From assembly GCF_013184775.1 (NCBI RefSeq), contig NZ_JAATVV010000003.1, positions 342,804-406,803 of the forward strand: a stretch of 64,000 nt of DNA, written 5' to 3'. The notes beneath the pieces were generated by a model that saw nothing but the letters and a program-made list of their open reading frames with translations, searched no databases and had not been told where the DNA came from. Position numbers and translations under genes: made by a program. The stretch's first letter is position 1. Every line of letters begins with the position of its first letter. Of this stretch, positions 37,779 to 47,504 are shown one piece after another. Source of the DNA: Martelella sp. HB161492 (lineage in GTDB: Bacteria > Pseudomonadota > Alphaproteobacteria > Rhizobiales > Rhizobiaceae).

Positions 37779-39176
37779 TCAAGCGGAACGCGGCGCTTCC
37801 GTCCCATCCTTTTCCTTGGTCGCGGGGCCGTCTTCCGAGGTCGAACGTACCTGAGCCCGCTGATACTTGATGCTGTCGGCGATGAAGGCACGCGACAGGC
37901 CATGGTAAAGCGGCTCTGCGGAAATGACGCGCGAGGCGATATAGCCCAGCATCGACGTCGCCATCAGCGTGATGATGCCGTCGTGATTGTCGGTCATTTC
38001 GAGGATGATGACGAAGGCTGTCATCGGCGACTGGACGACACCGGCGAAATAGCCGGCCATGCCGAGAATGGCGCCGAGGCTGACAGAAATGCCGAGCACG
38101 GTCGCAACCGATGAACCGAAGCCCGCGCCAACGGAGAGCGACGGGGCGAACAGACCGCCGGGAATGCCAGATGCCAGCGACAGGAAGGTCGCAACCAGCT
38201 TGCCGACGAAATAGCCGGGATTGATCGATCCGCCTTCAATAACGGTCTTGGCCTGGGAATAGCCGGTACCGAAGGTCTCGCCGCCGAAACCGATGCCGAT
38301 CACGGCGATAATCAGCCCGCAAATTCCGGCGAACAGCGCCATGCGCTTGACCGGATCCGGCTGGGCCCAGCGTTTCAGGCGCCGGGCGGCCTTGAGCGAA
38401 TAGAGCGAAAACAGACCGCCGAGAACACCGCCGCCGACGCCGCAGATCACCACGGCCAGCCAGTCTTCCGGCTTGACGGCAATCGCCGAGGCATAGCCGA
38501 AATAGGTGTAATTGCCGGCAAGGCCGATCGCGGCCAGGCCGGAGAGCACGATGGCCGAGATCACCAGACCATTGGCGCGCGATTCATATGACCGGCTCAT
38601 CTCCTCGATGGCAAAGACGATACCGGCAAGCGGCGTGTTGAATGCGGCGGCAATGCCGGCAGCAGATCCGGCAACGATCAGCCCCTTGGTCTGGATCATT
38701 TTCCCAAGCCGCGCCGTCTGGATCATGATCGATGCGCCAACCTGCACGGTCGGCCCTTCACGGCCGATCGAGGCACCGCAGAACAGCCCGACGATGGTAA
38801 GGGCGATCTTGCCGATGACGATCCTGAGATTGAGGAGCCGGTGCTGCAGCTGCGGCTCATGCAGATGACGTGCGGCAATCGCCTGCGGAATGCCTGAGCC
38901 TTGCGAATTGGGAAAGACCGTCGAGGCAATATAGGAGCAGAACATGAAGCCGAGCGGCGTGATGATCAGCGGCAGATAGGGCGAGAATTCCGTCGTATGC
39001 CGCAGCGTGTCAAACAGTTCCTGTGCCCGGTCGGCGGCACGGGCAAACAGAACCGAGATGACGCCGATGGCCAGAGCGCCGAACCAAAAGACCAGTCGCG
39101 GCTCCCAGATGCGCCAGGAACCCCACATCACTCGTGAACGGCGGAACATTTTCACATTCTTGTAACGAGGACGCAT
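37779..39176 (-). CDS. ClC-family chloride channel / Cl-H antiporter
   Basis: 465 aa. An inner-membrane protein with about ten or more hydrophobic segments. The conserved selectivity motifs are all present: GSGIPQ (about 101), GREGPTVQVG with the gating Glu (about 142) and GIPGGLFAPSLSVGAG (about 350). The role is anion movement, possibly linked to acid or osmotic stress. The start could be 39176 or the ATG ten codons in (39149); neither has a strong ribosome site. It is 133 bp upstream of cysH on the same strand. Confidence 0.9.
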   Translation of the reverse strand: MRPRYKNVKMFRRSRVMWGSWRIWEPRLVFWFGALAIGVISVLFARAADRAQELFDTLRHTTEFSPYLPLIITPLGFMFCSYIASTVFPNSQGSGIPQAIAARHLHEPQLQHRLLNLRIVIGKIALTIVGLFCGASIGREGPTVQVGASIMIQTARLGKMIQTKGLIVAGSAAGIAAAFNTPLAGIVFAIEEMSRSYESRANGLVISAIVLSGLAAIGLAGNYTYFGYASAIAVKPEDWLAVVICGVGGGVLGGLFSLYSLKAARRLKRWAQPDPVKRMALFAGICGLIIAVIGIGFGGETFGTGYSQAKTVIEGGSINPGYFVGKLVATFLSLASGIPGGLFAPSLSVGAGFGSSVATVLGISVSLGAILGMAGYFAGVVQSPMTAFVIILEMTDNHDGIITLMATSMLGYIASRVISAEPLYHGLSRAFIADSIKYQRAQVRSTSEDGPATKEKDGTEAPRSA

Positions 39177-39408
39177 GGCTGGCTTTCGGTGCTGGATTCA
39201 AATATTTCGTCCCGGCGGCGCGTGGCGCGGTCGGCATGCGCCCTTGGCCATAGGAGTGATACCTCCAAGTTTCAAGTGGCATCTTTGCATCATCGGGAAG
39301 AATCGCTCCCCGTGCAAGCATGATCGGGGTATCAGACGCGATTGTTCATCAGCAACCACAGTGATTTGCGCCGCTGACAGAGATCAAATCGAACGGGGGA
39401 TGCACCTG

Positions 39409-41058
39409 TTAACGGTCACTTGTCTGCCATCTAGGGTTGATCCAGGCGGATTGGTTGGATGCCGGCAGCGGCGTCCGGCCCAGAATGTGATCGGACGCCT
39501 TCTCGCCAACCATGATCGAGGGGCCATTGAGATTGCCATAGGTTATATGCGGGAAGATGGACGAATCAGCCACGCGCAATCCGTCGATGCCGATGACGCG
39601 GGTTTCTGGGTCGACCACGGCCATCGGATCAGTCGCTGCCCCCATCCGGCAGGTGCCGCAGGGGTGGTAGGCGCCTTCCAGATGTTCGCGCAGAAAGCCA
39701 TCGATTTCATCATCCGACTGCACGTCGGGGCCGGGGGCTAGCTCGCGGCCCCGATAGGGGGCAAAGGCATCCTGCGCGAAGATCTCGCGGGTGATGCGCA
39801 CGGCATGGCGGAATTTCACCCAGTCTTCCGGATCGCTCATATAATTGAAACGCAGCACCGGATCGGCTTTCGGCTCGCTGGAGCGCAGGGTCACACTGCC
39901 GCGCGATTTCGACATGTTGTAACCGACATGCGCCTGAAATCCATGGCACTTTGCCGGTGACGAGCCGTCGTAGGAGATGGCCATAGGCAGGAAGTGATAC
40001 TGGATATCCGGCCATTTGATACCCGCCGCCGAGCGGATGAAGGCAGCGGCTTCAAACTGGTTCGAGGTTCCCAGTCCTGTCTTCAGGAACAGCCATTGCG
40101 CGCCGATAACCGCCATCCAGAACAGGTTGTTCTTGGAATAGAGCGTGATCGGCTCGAGCGATTCCTGCTGCAGGTAAAATTCGAGATGATCCTGCATATT
40201 GGCGCCGACGCCCGGCCGGTCGGCGACGACGTCAATGCCGTGTTCTGCGAGATGGGCAGCCGGGCCGATACCGGACAGCATCAGCAGTTTCGGAGAGTTG
40301 AAGGCGGAGGCGGCGATGATCACATCCTTGTTCGCCATCACGGCCTCGATTTTGCCGCCACGCTCGATCTCGACGCCGATCGCGCGGCCGTCGCGGATGA
40401 TCACCCGGCGGGCGAGGCATCGTATGAGATCGCAGTTCGTTCGTCTGAGCGCCGGCCTCAGATAGGCATTGGCCGCAGACCAGCGCCGGCCCTGATGGCT
40501 GGTCTGTTCCATCAGGCCAAAGCCTTCGCCCTTGGCGCCGTTATAGTCTGGCGTCGTTTCAAAGCCTGCCTGCTGACCGGCTTTGATGAAGGCGTGATAG
40601 AGCGGGTTTCGCACATCGCCACGACGCACATGCAGCGGACCGTCGGTCCCGCGCCACTCGGCTTCACCGCCATGGCTCGTTTCCATGCGCTTGAAATAGG
40701 GCAGCACATCGGCATAGGCCCAGCCGTGTGCGCCAAGCATCTGCCAGCGATTGTAGTCTTCGGCATGGCCGCGAACATAGACCAGACCGTTGATGGAGGA
40801 TGACCCGCCGATCACCTTGCCGCGCGGTGCGATCATGCGGCGATTGTTGAGATGGGGCTCCGGCTCGCTCTGATAGCCCCAGTTATAGCGCTTCATGTTC
40901 ATCGGATAGGCGAGGGCAGCCGGCATCTGGACGAAAGGTCCGGCATCGCTGCCGCCGAACTCCAGCACCAGAACCGTATTCTTTCCGTCCTCGGACAGTC
41001 TGTAGGCGAGTGCCGAACCCGCCGAGCCCGAACCGATGATCACATAATCCGCTTGCAT
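39409..41058 (-). CDS. betA: Choline dehydrogenase
   Basis: 549 aa, GMC flavoprotein family, membrane-associated; it oxidises choline to betaine aldehyde. The FAD motif [18 protein letters not shown] begins at residue 6. The GMC signature region and the C-terminal [10 protein letters not shown] segment with its active-site His are present, as is the ending [13 protein letters not shown]. The start is MQADYVII at 41058; the upstream extension is rich in Arg and Lys and not conserved. It is the last gene of the bet operon, 22 bp after betB. Confidence 0.95.
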   Translation of the reverse strand: MQADYVIIGSGSAGSALAYRLSEDGKNTVLVLEFGGSDAGPFVQMPAALAYPMNMKRYNWGYQSEPEPHLNNRRMIAPRGKVIGGSSSINGLVYVRGHAEDYNRWQMLGAHGWAYADVLPYFKRMETSHGGEAEWRGTDGPLHVRRGDVRNPLYHAFIKAGQQAGFETTPDYNGAKGEGFGLMEQTSHQGRRWSAANAYLRPALRRTNCDLIRCLARRVIIRDGRAIGVEIERGGKIEAVMANKDVIIAASAFNSPKLLMLSGIGPAAHLAEHGIDVVADRPGVGANMQDHLEFYLQQESLEPITLYSKNNLFWMAVIGAQWLFLKTGLGTSNQFEAAAFIRSAAGIKWPDIQYHFLPMAISYDGSSPAKCHGFQAHVGYNMSKSRGSVTLRSSEPKADPVLRFNYMSDPEDWVKFRHAVRITREIFAQDAFAPYRGRELAPGPDVQSDDEIDGFLREHLEGAYHPCGTCRMGAATDPMAVVDPETRVIGIDGLRVADSSIFPHITYGNLNGPSIMVGEKASDHILGRTPLPASNQSAWINPRWQTSDR

Positions 41059-41080
41059 GGTCTTACTCTTGGTCTTTCTT

Positions 41081-42547
41081 TCAGTAGGGCGAACTGACCG
41101 GCGCCGTGCCGACATAGACGCTCTTCAGCTGGGTATAATGCTGCAGCGCAGCGTGGCCGTTCTCGCGGCCGAAACCCGACTGCTTGATGCCGCCAAACGG
41201 CATTTCCACCGGTGTCAGGTTATAGGCGTTGATCCAGACGGTGCCGGCTTCCAGCCGGTCGGCGACGCGGTGACCGCGGGCCAGGTCGGCGGTGAAGACG
41301 CCGCCCGCCAGGCCGAAAGCGGTGGCATTGGCGCGGGCAACGGCTTCCGCCTCGTCATCAAAATCGAGAACCGACATGACCGGCCCGAAAATTTCCTCCC
41401 GTGCAATCGTCATCTGGTCAGCGACATCGGCAAAAACGGTCGGCTCCATATAGTAGCCTTCACCGGCACGGTCTGCCGGGATGCCGCCGCCGGTGATCAG
41501 GCGCGCGCCTTCCGGTTCCGCTGTGGCGATCAGCGCCAGAACCTTGTCGCGCTGTGCCATGGAGACCATCGGCCCGAGCTGTGTTTCCGGATCCAGCGGG
41601 TCGCCGATCCTGATGGCTTCACTGCGTGCCTTCAGCCGCTCCAGAAACCGTTCCTTGATACTGCGCTGTACGAAAACACGGGTGCCGTTGGAGCATATCT
41701 GGCCGGTGGAATAGAAGTTGCCGAGCATGGCAGCGCCGATCGCGCTTTCGATGTCCGCATCCTCGAAAATGATCAGCGGCGACTTGCCGCCAAGCTCCAT
41801 GGTGACATGGCGCAGCCCTTCAGCTGCAGCGGCATAGACCCTGCGACCGGTCGGAACGGAGCCGGTCAGGGAAACCTTGGCGATTTCAGGGTGGCTGACC
41901 AGAAGGGGCGCGACGTCGCGGTCGCCCTGAACTACATTGAAAACGCCCTTCGGCACACCGGCTTCTGCAAGGATCTCGGCGATCTTCAGCGCACCAAGCG
42001 GGGTAACCTCCGACGGTTTGAAGATCATCGCATTGCCGGCTGCCAGCGCGGGTGCTGCCTTCCAGCAGCAGATCTGCTGCGGGTAGTTCCATGCGCCAAG
42101 GCCGAGGCAGATGCCGAGCGGCATGCGTTTCGTGTAGGCAAAGCCGTCATCGCCCAGAGGAATATGCTCGCCATTCAGCGCCGAGGCTATGATCTCACCG
42201 AAATATTCCAGACTGTCGGCACCCGACAGCGGATCGGCAACCGTGGTCTCCTGGATCGGTTTGCCGGTGTCCAGCGTCTCAAGCTCGGACAGCTCGCGGT
42301 TTTGCGCGCGGATCATCTCCGCAGCACGGCGGAGAATGCGGCCACGCTCACGCGGGGGCATGGCCGCCCAGCCGGCTTGTGCACGCTCAGCCGCAGCAAC
42401 AGCCCTTTCAATGATTGCCGGCGTTGCCGCATGCACCCGGGCAATCACCTCGCCGGTGGCCGGGTAGATGCTCTCGATGATGGTGCCGTCAGCGTCTTCC
42501 ACATAGGCGCCGTCGATGAAATGGCTGGCTTTTGGCTGCGCGCGCAT
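41081..42547 (-). CDS. betB: Betaine aldehyde dehydrogenase
   Basis: 488 aa, NAD(P)-dependent aldehyde dehydrogenase that makes glycine betaine. The catalytic Glu lies in [10 protein letters not shown] and the nucleophilic Cys in [14 protein letters not shown]-terminal HFIDGAYVE and C-terminal [13 protein letters not shown] match BetB. Betaine serves as an osmoprotectant or carbon source. It starts 3 bp after the glutathione S-transferase gene. Confidence 0.95.
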   Translation of the reverse strand: MRAQPKASHFIDGAYVEDADGTIIESIYPATGEVIARVHAATPAIIERAVAAAERAQAGWAAMPPRERGRILRRAAEMIRAQNRELSELETLDTGKPIQETTVADPLSGADSLEYFGEIIASALNGEHIPLGDDGFAYTKRMPLGICLGLGAWNYPQQICCWKAAPALAAGNAMIFKPSEVTPLGALKIAEILAEAGVPKGVFNVVQGDRDVAPLLVSHPEIAKVSLTGSVPTGRRVYAAAAEGLRHVTMELGGKSPLIIFEDADIESAIGAAMLGNFYSTGQICSNGTRVFVQRSIKERFLERLKARSEAIRIGDPLDPETQLGPMVSMAQRDKVLALIATAEPEGARLITGGGIPADRAGEGYYMEPTVFADVADQMTIAREEIFGPVMSVLDFDDEAEAVARANATAFGLAGGVFTADLARGHRVADRLEAGTVWINAYNLTPVEMPFGGIKQSGFGRENGHAALQHYTQLKSVYVGTAPVSSPY

Positions 42548-42550
42548 GGT

Positions 42551-43195
42551 TCAGGCCCTCAGTTCTTCATAGGAAACCATCACATGTTCCCGGTAGGCCG
42601 GACGCTCCGTCAGTCGGCTGTAATAGGCTTCGACGGCTGGATGTGATGGCCGCGCGATCTCATCGGCGGAAAAATAGCGATAGAGCAGATGGCCGAACAT
42701 GATATCGGCGACGGTCAGATCATCCCCGGCAAGGAAGGGATGGGCGGCAAGTTCGGCCTCGGCAATATCGAGAAGCCGGGCGAAATTGGCGACAGCGGCT
42801 TCAAGCTTTGCCGGATCACGCTCGGCTTCAGGCGTGCGCACGGCAAGCCAGAAGATCGGCATGGTGAAGGCAGGGGCCACCGTTGCCTTGGCCCACTCGG
42901 CCCATTTGTCGACATGGGCGCGGGCGACGGGGTCTTCCGGCCAGAACGGGGCGGCGCCATAACGGCTTGAAAGATACCGTATGATCGCGGCACTTTCGAA
43001 CAAGGGCTCACCGTCCGCGCCGTCTTTGAGCACCGGCACGAGGCCGTTCGGGTTCATCGCCAGAAATTCCGGCGTCCTGTTGCCCCCGTATTTATGGCCA
43101 ATATCGGTGCGCTCATAATCGAGCCCAAGTTCGCCGACTGCCCACATCAATGCCTGCACATTGGACGATGTCCGCCGGCCCCAGATCTTCAGCAT
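42551..43195 (-). CDS. Glutathione S-transferase embedded in the bet operon
   Basis: 214 aa, cytosolic. N-terminal thioredoxin-like domain beginning MLKIWGRRTSSNVQ with the GSH-binding Ser region (SSNV) and PVLKDG..LFESAAIIRYL; a helical C-terminal domain follows. The ATG at 43195 has GGAG 7 nt upstream; an ATG two codons earlier overlaps the betC stop (ATGA) but is too close to the ribosome site. Its place between betC and betB is not part of the standard betICBA set. Function in betaine metabolism is unknown; a protective role against the reactive aldehyde is speculative. Confidence 0.88.
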   Translation of the reverse strand: MLKIWGRRTSSNVQALMWAVGELGLDYERTDIGHKYGGNRTPEFLAMNPNGLVPVLKDGADGEPLFESAAIIRYLSSRYGAAPFWPEDPVARAHVDKWAEWAKATVAPAFTMPIFWLAVRTPEAERDPAKLEAAVANFARLLDIAEAELAAHPFLAGDDLTVADIMFGHLLYRYFSADEIARPSHPAVEAYYSRLTERPAYREHVMVSYEELRA

Positions 43196-43197
43196 GT

Positions 43198-44724
43198 TCA
43201 TTCTCCTCGCGGGTAACGCTGCCTGTCTTCAAGCACGTTGAGATTCATGTGATTACGCATATAGCGCTCTGATGCCTGTTGCAGCGGCTGATGGTCCCAC
43301 GGGTAATAGGCGCCGTTGCGCAGTGCCTCATAGACGACGAGCCGCCTTGCCTGGCTTTCGCGAACCGCAGCATCGAAACGGGCCATATCCCAGCGCTGGT
43401 CGCGCTGCTGGCGAAACGCCGAAAGCACCTCTGTGCAAGCCGGATCCTCCGCCAGATTGACCATCTCATGCGGGTCAGCCTCAAGATCGAAGAGCTGATC
43501 GGGATCAAGCGGACAATGGACATATTTCCAGCGCCCGGCGCGGATGCCGACCAGCGGGGCTTCGGACCCCTCGGCGGCATATTCCATGAGCACCGGCTCT
43601 GTCCGGCTTTCGCCGTTCATGGTGGGGATAAGGCTTGTCCCATCGCTCCAGGCTGCAAGCGGCGCAGGATCAATGCCGGCGAGCGCGCAAAGCGTCGGCA
43701 GAATATCGAGGTTCGAACTTGGCGCGTCATGGGCGCCGGCGGTTATGCCAGGACCGGAAATCATCAGCGGCACACGGGCTGATCCCTCGCGGAAGCTCAT
43801 TTTAAACCACAAGCCGCGCTCGCCGAGCATGTCGCCATGATCGGAGCAGAACAGAATGACGGTATTATCGCGCATGCCGGTTTTCTCCAGCGTCGCCAGA
43901 AGCATGCCGATCTTGTCATCGAGATATGAAATATTGGCGAAATAGGCCCGTCTTGCCCGGCGAATATCATCCGGTGTGATATCGAAACTGGCACAATCCA
44001 GCGAGCGCAGCAGGCGGCGCGCATGCGGATCATGCTCTGTCTCCGGCAGCGCGCCGATTTCCGGTTCCAGCGCCGGGCAGTTCTCATAAAGATCCCAATA
44101 TTGTCTGCGCGCGACATAGGGATCATGCGGATGGGTGAAGGAGACCGTCAGACACCATGGGCGGCGGTCCTGATCGTCATTCATGCGGGAAAGCTGGTGC
44201 AGTTTCTGATTGGCGAGGAAGGCAACCTCGTCGTCATATTCCAGCTGATTGGTGATCTCGGCGGTTCCCGCTCCCGTGACGGAGCCCATGTTATGATACC
44301 ACCAGTCGATCCGCTCGCCGGGCTTGCGATAATCGGGCGTCCAGCCGAAATCGGCCGGATAGACATCGGTGGTCAGCCGGTCTTCGAAACCATGCAGCTG
44401 ATCAGGGCCGACGAAATGCATCTTGCCGGAAAGCGCAGTGTAATAGCCCGCGCGGCGCAGATGATGGGCATAGGTCGGAATGTCGGAGGCAAATTCTGCA
44501 GCATTGTCATAGACGCCGGTGCGGCTTGGCAGGCTGCCGGCCATGAAGGCGGCGCGGCCAGGGGCGCAGAGCGGCGAGGCGGTGTAGTTGCGGGTGAAGC
44601 GGGCCGCCCCGTTCGCCAGCGCCTTGAGGTTCGGTGCATGCAGAAAGCCGGCTGGATGGTCATCGAAGAAGGTGCCATTCAGCTGATCGACCATGATGAT
44701 GAGGATATCGGGGCTTTTCTTCAT
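43198..44724 (-). CDS. betC: Choline sulfatase
   Basis: 508 aa, the usual length. It hydrolyses choline-O-sulfate to choline and sulfate in the cytoplasm. Cys53 in SPLCAPGRAAF is the residue converted to formylglycine (C-x-P-x-R). Metal-binding Asp/Asn blocks occur near the N-terminus (VDQLNG) and in FCSDHGDMLGERGLW, and the family's C-terminal extension (W-D..R-Y-M-R-N-H) is present. It overlaps betI by 4 bp. Confidence 0.95.
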   Translation of the reverse strand: MKKSPDILIIMVDQLNGTFFDDHPAGFLHAPNLKALANGAARFTRNYTASPLCAPGRAAFMAGSLPSRTGVYDNAAEFASDIPTYAHHLRRAGYYTALSGKMHFVGPDQLHGFEDRLTTDVYPADFGWTPDYRKPGERIDWWYHNMGSVTGAGTAEITNQLEYDDEVAFLANQKLHQLSRMNDDQDRRPWCLTVSFTHPHDPYVARRQYWDLYENCPALEPEIGALPETEHDPHARRLLRSLDCASFDITPDDIRRARRAYFANISYLDDKIGMLLATLEKTGMRDNTVILFCSDHGDMLGERGLWFKMSFREGSARVPLMISGPGITAGAHDAPSSNLDILPTLCALAGIDPAPLAAWSDGTSLIPTMNGESRTEPVLMEYAAEGSEAPLVGIRAGRWKYVHCPLDPDQLFDLEADPHEMVNLAEDPACTEVLSAFRQQRDQRWDMARFDAAVRESQARRLVVYEALRNGAYYPWDHQPLQQASERYMRNHMNLNVLEDRQRYPRGE

Positions 44725-45326
44725 GCGGCGGAGTTTTCCTTGCTTGCGTGTCCGGAAAGCTGGATGTCGATATAGTTTTCCAGCAGCCGAACCGCGTCAG
44801 AGCGGTTGCGGACCGGGCTTTCAAGGCTATGGGCGATGTAGAGCCCGTCAACCATGGCGGCGATGCCCTCAGCGATGAAACGGGCCTTTTCCGCCGGCAC
44901 CAGCCTTGTCAGTACGGCGCGCAGATTGGACCGTGTCCGCCGGGCATAGATCGAGAACAGCCGCGCAATCTCGGGGTTTTCCTTCGCACTTGCAAAAAAT
45001 ACCAGCCAGACGGAAATCGCCTCTGTCGTGAAGTGTTTCTCGGAAAAACAGGCATTGGCAAAGGCCGAGAGCTTTTGCCTCGGGGTGATTGCCTGCCGTG
45101 ATGAAAGCTGCAGATCCGTCCGATATTCGCTGATAAGGCGCGTGAACATGGCGCGGATCAGCTGATCCTTCGATTGGAAATAGAAATGCGCAAGGCCCGG
45201 TGAAACGGCTGCGACCCGCGCAATTTCAGCCATGGTGACGTTCAGGGAACCGCTCGCGGCGATGCACTGGCGGGTCGCGCTGATCAGGTCCTGACGCCTT
45301 ATCTTTTCCATTCCGAGTTTCGGCAT
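44721..45326 (-). CDS. betI: TetR-family choline-responsive repressor
   Basis: 201 aa. The start MPKLGMEKIRRQDLISAT matches BetI, with GGAG 5 nt before the ATG at 45326. The helix-turn-helix covers the segment from VTMAEIARVAAVSPG to LAHFYFQSKDQLI. BetI represses the bet genes until choline is present. It is the first gene of betI-betC-GST-betB-betA, and a palindromic operator lies about 40 bases upstream. Confidence 0.95.
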   Translation of the reverse strand: MPKLGMEKIRRQDLISATRQCIAASGSLNVTMAEIARVAAVSPGLAHFYFQSKDQLIRAMFTRLISEYRTDLQLSSRQAITPRQKLSAFANACFSEKHFTTEAISVWLVFFASAKENPEIARLFSIYARRTRSNLRAVLTRLVPAEKARFIAEGIAAMVDGLYIAHSLESPVRNRSDAVRLLENYIDIQLSGHASKENSAA

Positions 45327-45367
45327 GATGTCTCCTGCGTGGCCTTGTCCCAAGGGTAATGTTTTTA

Positions 45368-45381
45368 ATTGACTAATCAAT
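45368..45381 (-). promoter_or_regulatory. BetI operator candidate
   Basis: ATTGA-CTAA-TCAAT is a perfect inverted repeat in an AT-rich tract 42 bases upstream of betI. Known BetI boxes are ATTGA/TCAAT-type palindromes. Autoregulation of the bet operon follows from family knowledge. Confidence 0.65.
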
Positions 45382-45478
45382 CAAAAAAACGGAAAGCTGC
45401 TGGCAAGCTGTACAACGGTATGATTGACGCAGTGCCGCAACAGGCCCAGTCTCATCCGGTATGCCGCACTGTCCCTTT

Positions 45479-45492
45479 ATGATCGAGATCAA
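45479..45492 (+). promoter_or_regulatory. FNR/FixK-type box candidate
   Basis: ATGAT-CGAG-ATCAA matches 9 of the 10 defined bases of the FNR/FixK consensus TTGAT-N4-ATCAA. It lies 185 bases upstream of a formate/nitrite-type channel gene, a class often induced by low oxygen. One mismatch and the long distance keep confidence moderate. Confidence 0.4.
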
Positions 45493-45677
45493 CGAGGGGC
45501 TGGTTCAGTCTGCTAGATCAAGGGCGTGGGAAGGGCCCCAAGACCTTCTCGTTCAGCTTCCCGACCTTGCTGCCGGACCACGCCATCCCGTTTTGCGCAT
45601 GGCGCTCGCCGGCCGGATCGGGACATGCTTTCACGCTATTCATGCGCCTGCCGGCGCAATCGAAAAGAGCCAAGAAC

Positions 45678-46541
45678 ATGCAAAATCAGAGTTTCGATTT
45701 GTTTCCGCCGCATGAAATGGCCCGCAAGGCCGAAGATATCGGTGTTGCCAAGGTTCACAAGGATAACCTGTCCTGTTTCGTTTCTGCCATGACGGCGGGG
45801 GCTTTCATCGGTATCGCCTTTGTCTTCTATACCGTGGTGACGACGGATAACGGCGCGATGGGCTGGGGCGCGAACAAGTTTATTGGCGGTCTCGCCTTCT
45901 CTCTCGGCCTGATGCTTGTCGTCGTCAATGGCGGCGATCTGTTTACCTCCACGGTGCTGACCGTGGTGGCCAAGGCAAGCGGCAAGATCACCTGGGCAGA
46001 GCTCGGCAAGAACTGGGTGATCGTCTATGCCGGAAACTTTGTTGGCGCCTTCGGCCTCGTCATCATCATGCAGCTCGCCAAGCACTGGGAAAGTGACAGC
46101 GGTCTTCTCGGTATCAATTATATGGCAATCGCCCAGCACAAGCTGCATCACAGCTTCATTCAGGCCGTTGCACTGGGGGCGATGTGTAATGTGCTCGTTT
46201 GCCTTGGTGTCTGGATGTCTTATGCCGGACGCAGCCTGACGGACAAGCTTCTCGCCGTGGTCCTGCCGGTTGCCATGTTCGTGGCCTCGGGCTTCGAGCA
46301 CTGCGTCGCCAACATGTTCCAGATTCCGATGGCCATTCTGACGCGGCATCTGGCCGGTCCGGAATTCTGGGCGGCCAGCGGTGCCGATCCGGCGAAGTTT
46401 GCCGATCTCACCTGGGCCAATTTCGTGCTCCACAATCTCATCCCCGTCACGATCGGCAATATCATCGGCGGTGGCGTGATCGTCGGACTTGCCTATTGGG
46501 TGATCTATCTGCGTCCGAGTGTACGTGACGCAGCACATTAG
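45678..46541 (+). CDS. Formate/nitrite transporter family channel (FocA-like)
   Basis: 287 aa, close to E. coli FocA (285 aa). Six hydrophobic helices of the FNT pentameric channel are visible. The central His lies in SGFEHCVANMFQIP, and the P-x-E/K-like N-terminal block (LFPPHEMARKAEDIG) is typical. It moves formate or nitrite across the inner membrane. The ATG at 45678 is chosen because the family starts with this N-terminal helix; a longer frame to 45567 is unsupported. No formate or nitrite enzymes are encoded nearby, so the substrate is open. Confidence 0.9.
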   Translation: MQNQSFDLFPPHEMARKAEDIGVAKVHKDNLSCFVSAMTAGAFIGIAFVFYTVVTTDNGAMGWGANKFIGGLAFSLGLMLVVVNGGDLFTSTVLTVVAKASGKITWAELGKNWVIVYAGNFVGAFGLVIIMQLAKHWESDSGLLGINYMAIAQHKLHHSFIQAVALGAMCNVLVCLGVWMSYAGRSLTDKLLAVVLPVAMFVASGFEHCVANMFQIPMAILTRHLAGPEFWAASGADPAKFADLTWANFVLHNLIPVTIGNIIGGGVIVGLAYWVIYLRPSVRDAAH

Positions 46542-46576
46542 GCAGGTTTCCCGTTAGCGCAAACGAACTGTCATGG

Positions 46577-46623
46577 AGCCCCGCACACATTTCAGTGGAT
46601 CTGCGGGGCTGAAACGTCCACTG
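46577..46623 (+). promoter_or_regulatory. Candidate H-type RNA pseudoknot
   Basis: Stem 1 pairs AGCCCCGC (46577-46584) with GCGGGGCT (46603-46610). Stem 2 pairs CAGTGGA (46593-46599), inside the loop of stem 1, with TCCACTG (46617-46623). Connecting loops are 8, 3 and 6 nt, a geometry compatible with an H-type pseudoknot. It lies in the 164-bp gap between the FocA-like gene and the HdeD-like gene, ending 82 bases before the latter's ATG. There is no T-tract. Confidence 0.45.
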
Positions 46624-46705
46624 CAGGGTTAAGTCCGGTTGATTCGTCCCCGGTTCACACCTAGTGTGTTTGCTGTAAATGGCCAGAAGGAAAGGATGAA
46701 TCGCG

Positions 46706-47263
46706 ATGGTCTTTCTCGAGGAGGAAAAGCCGGAAATCTTGCCGATCCAGAAGCGTTGGGGCTGGATCCTTGCTTTTGGTTTGATTTTGCTTGGTTTCAG
46801 TATCGTTCTGATTGCCAATCTGTTCGTGGCGACCATTGCATCTGTCGTCTTTTTTGGCGTTATGATCATGCTGGCTGGCGTATTCCATCTGGTTCAGCTC
46901 ATGCATGCAAAGGTGCGCGGGCAGGTAATCTTCTGGCTGGCAACAGGCATTCTATATATTCTTGCCGGCATCTTCGTGATCTACAATCCGATCATGGCGT
47001 CACGCCTTTTCACCGTGATTATCGGGATCTCCCTGGCCGTTGCCGGTGGTTTCCGGCTGTATCTTGGCATGTCGTTCCGGCCGATAAAGGGCTGGGGCTG
47101 GCTGGTGATTTCAGGCCTTGTTCTGTTGCTGAGTGCGATCATGATCGCGTCTGATTTCGCGCATAGTTCACTTTGGCTGCTTGGTCTGTTCGTTGCCGTC
47201 GACTTCCTGGTTTACGGTATTTCACTGGTCGTCTTCGCGCTTTCGATCAAGCCGACCAATTGA
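46706..47263 (+). CDS. HdeD-family membrane protein
   Basis: 185 aa, inner membrane, with six predicted hydrophobic helices (about 20-42, 45-66, 75-95, 100-120, 130-148 and 155-178) in three repeated pairs, as in HdeD/DUF308 proteins associated with acid resistance in E. coli. The ATG has AAGGA about 9 nt upstream. A terminator follows 30 bases after the stop. The molecular function is unknown. Confidence 0.85.
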   Translation: MVFLEEEKPEILPIQKRWGWILAFGLILLGFSIVLIANLFVATIASVVFFGVMIMLAGVFHLVQLMHAKVRGQVIFWLATGILYILAGIFVIYNPIMASRLFTVIIGISLAVAGGFRLYLGMSFRPIKGWGWLVISGLVLLLSAIMIASDFAHSSLWLLGLFVAVDFLVYGISLVVFALSIKPTN

Positions 47264-47293
47264 TGGCGCGGTCTTAATGTGACCTGCCTGCCG

Positions 47294-47320
47294 GGGACGC
47301 TTTTCCAGCGTCCCTTTTTT
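47294..47320 (+). terminator. Intrinsic terminator after the HdeD-like gene
   Basis: GGGACGC-TTTTCCA-GCGTCCC with T6. It lies about 30 bases after the stop codon. Confidence 0.9.
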
Positions 47321-47504
47321 ATTGGCATGCCGGGCGCCCATTCCGCCGCCGGCCCGGTCGTCGGTCGCAGTTTTCGGGCGCCGCGGCGCCAGCCAGATTG
47401 CATGTCGGTGCGCTTGCGACAGATTGGCGGTTCGACTTGGCGGGCAAATTTGCTAGCAATAGCGAAACGCCAAAAATCATGCCGATCAGGAAAGGGAGAC
47501 AGTC

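Larger units (their letters stand above)
45327..45677. other. 351-bp divergent intergenic region betI / formate-nitrite channel
   Basis: This region holds the BetI operator candidate (45368-45381) in an AT-rich promoter stretch and an FNR/FixK-like box (45479-45492) nearer the channel gene. Short frames across it have no support as genes. Confidence 0.6.

Noticed and set aside
41057..42646. 529-codon plus-strand frame opposite betB
   Set aside because: A shadow of a well-supported aldehyde dehydrogenase gene; the Cys and Gly pattern is random.
45461..45715. 84-codon plus-strand frame before the FocA-like gene
   Set aside because: It overlaps the channel start in another frame and has no ribosome site or family feature.
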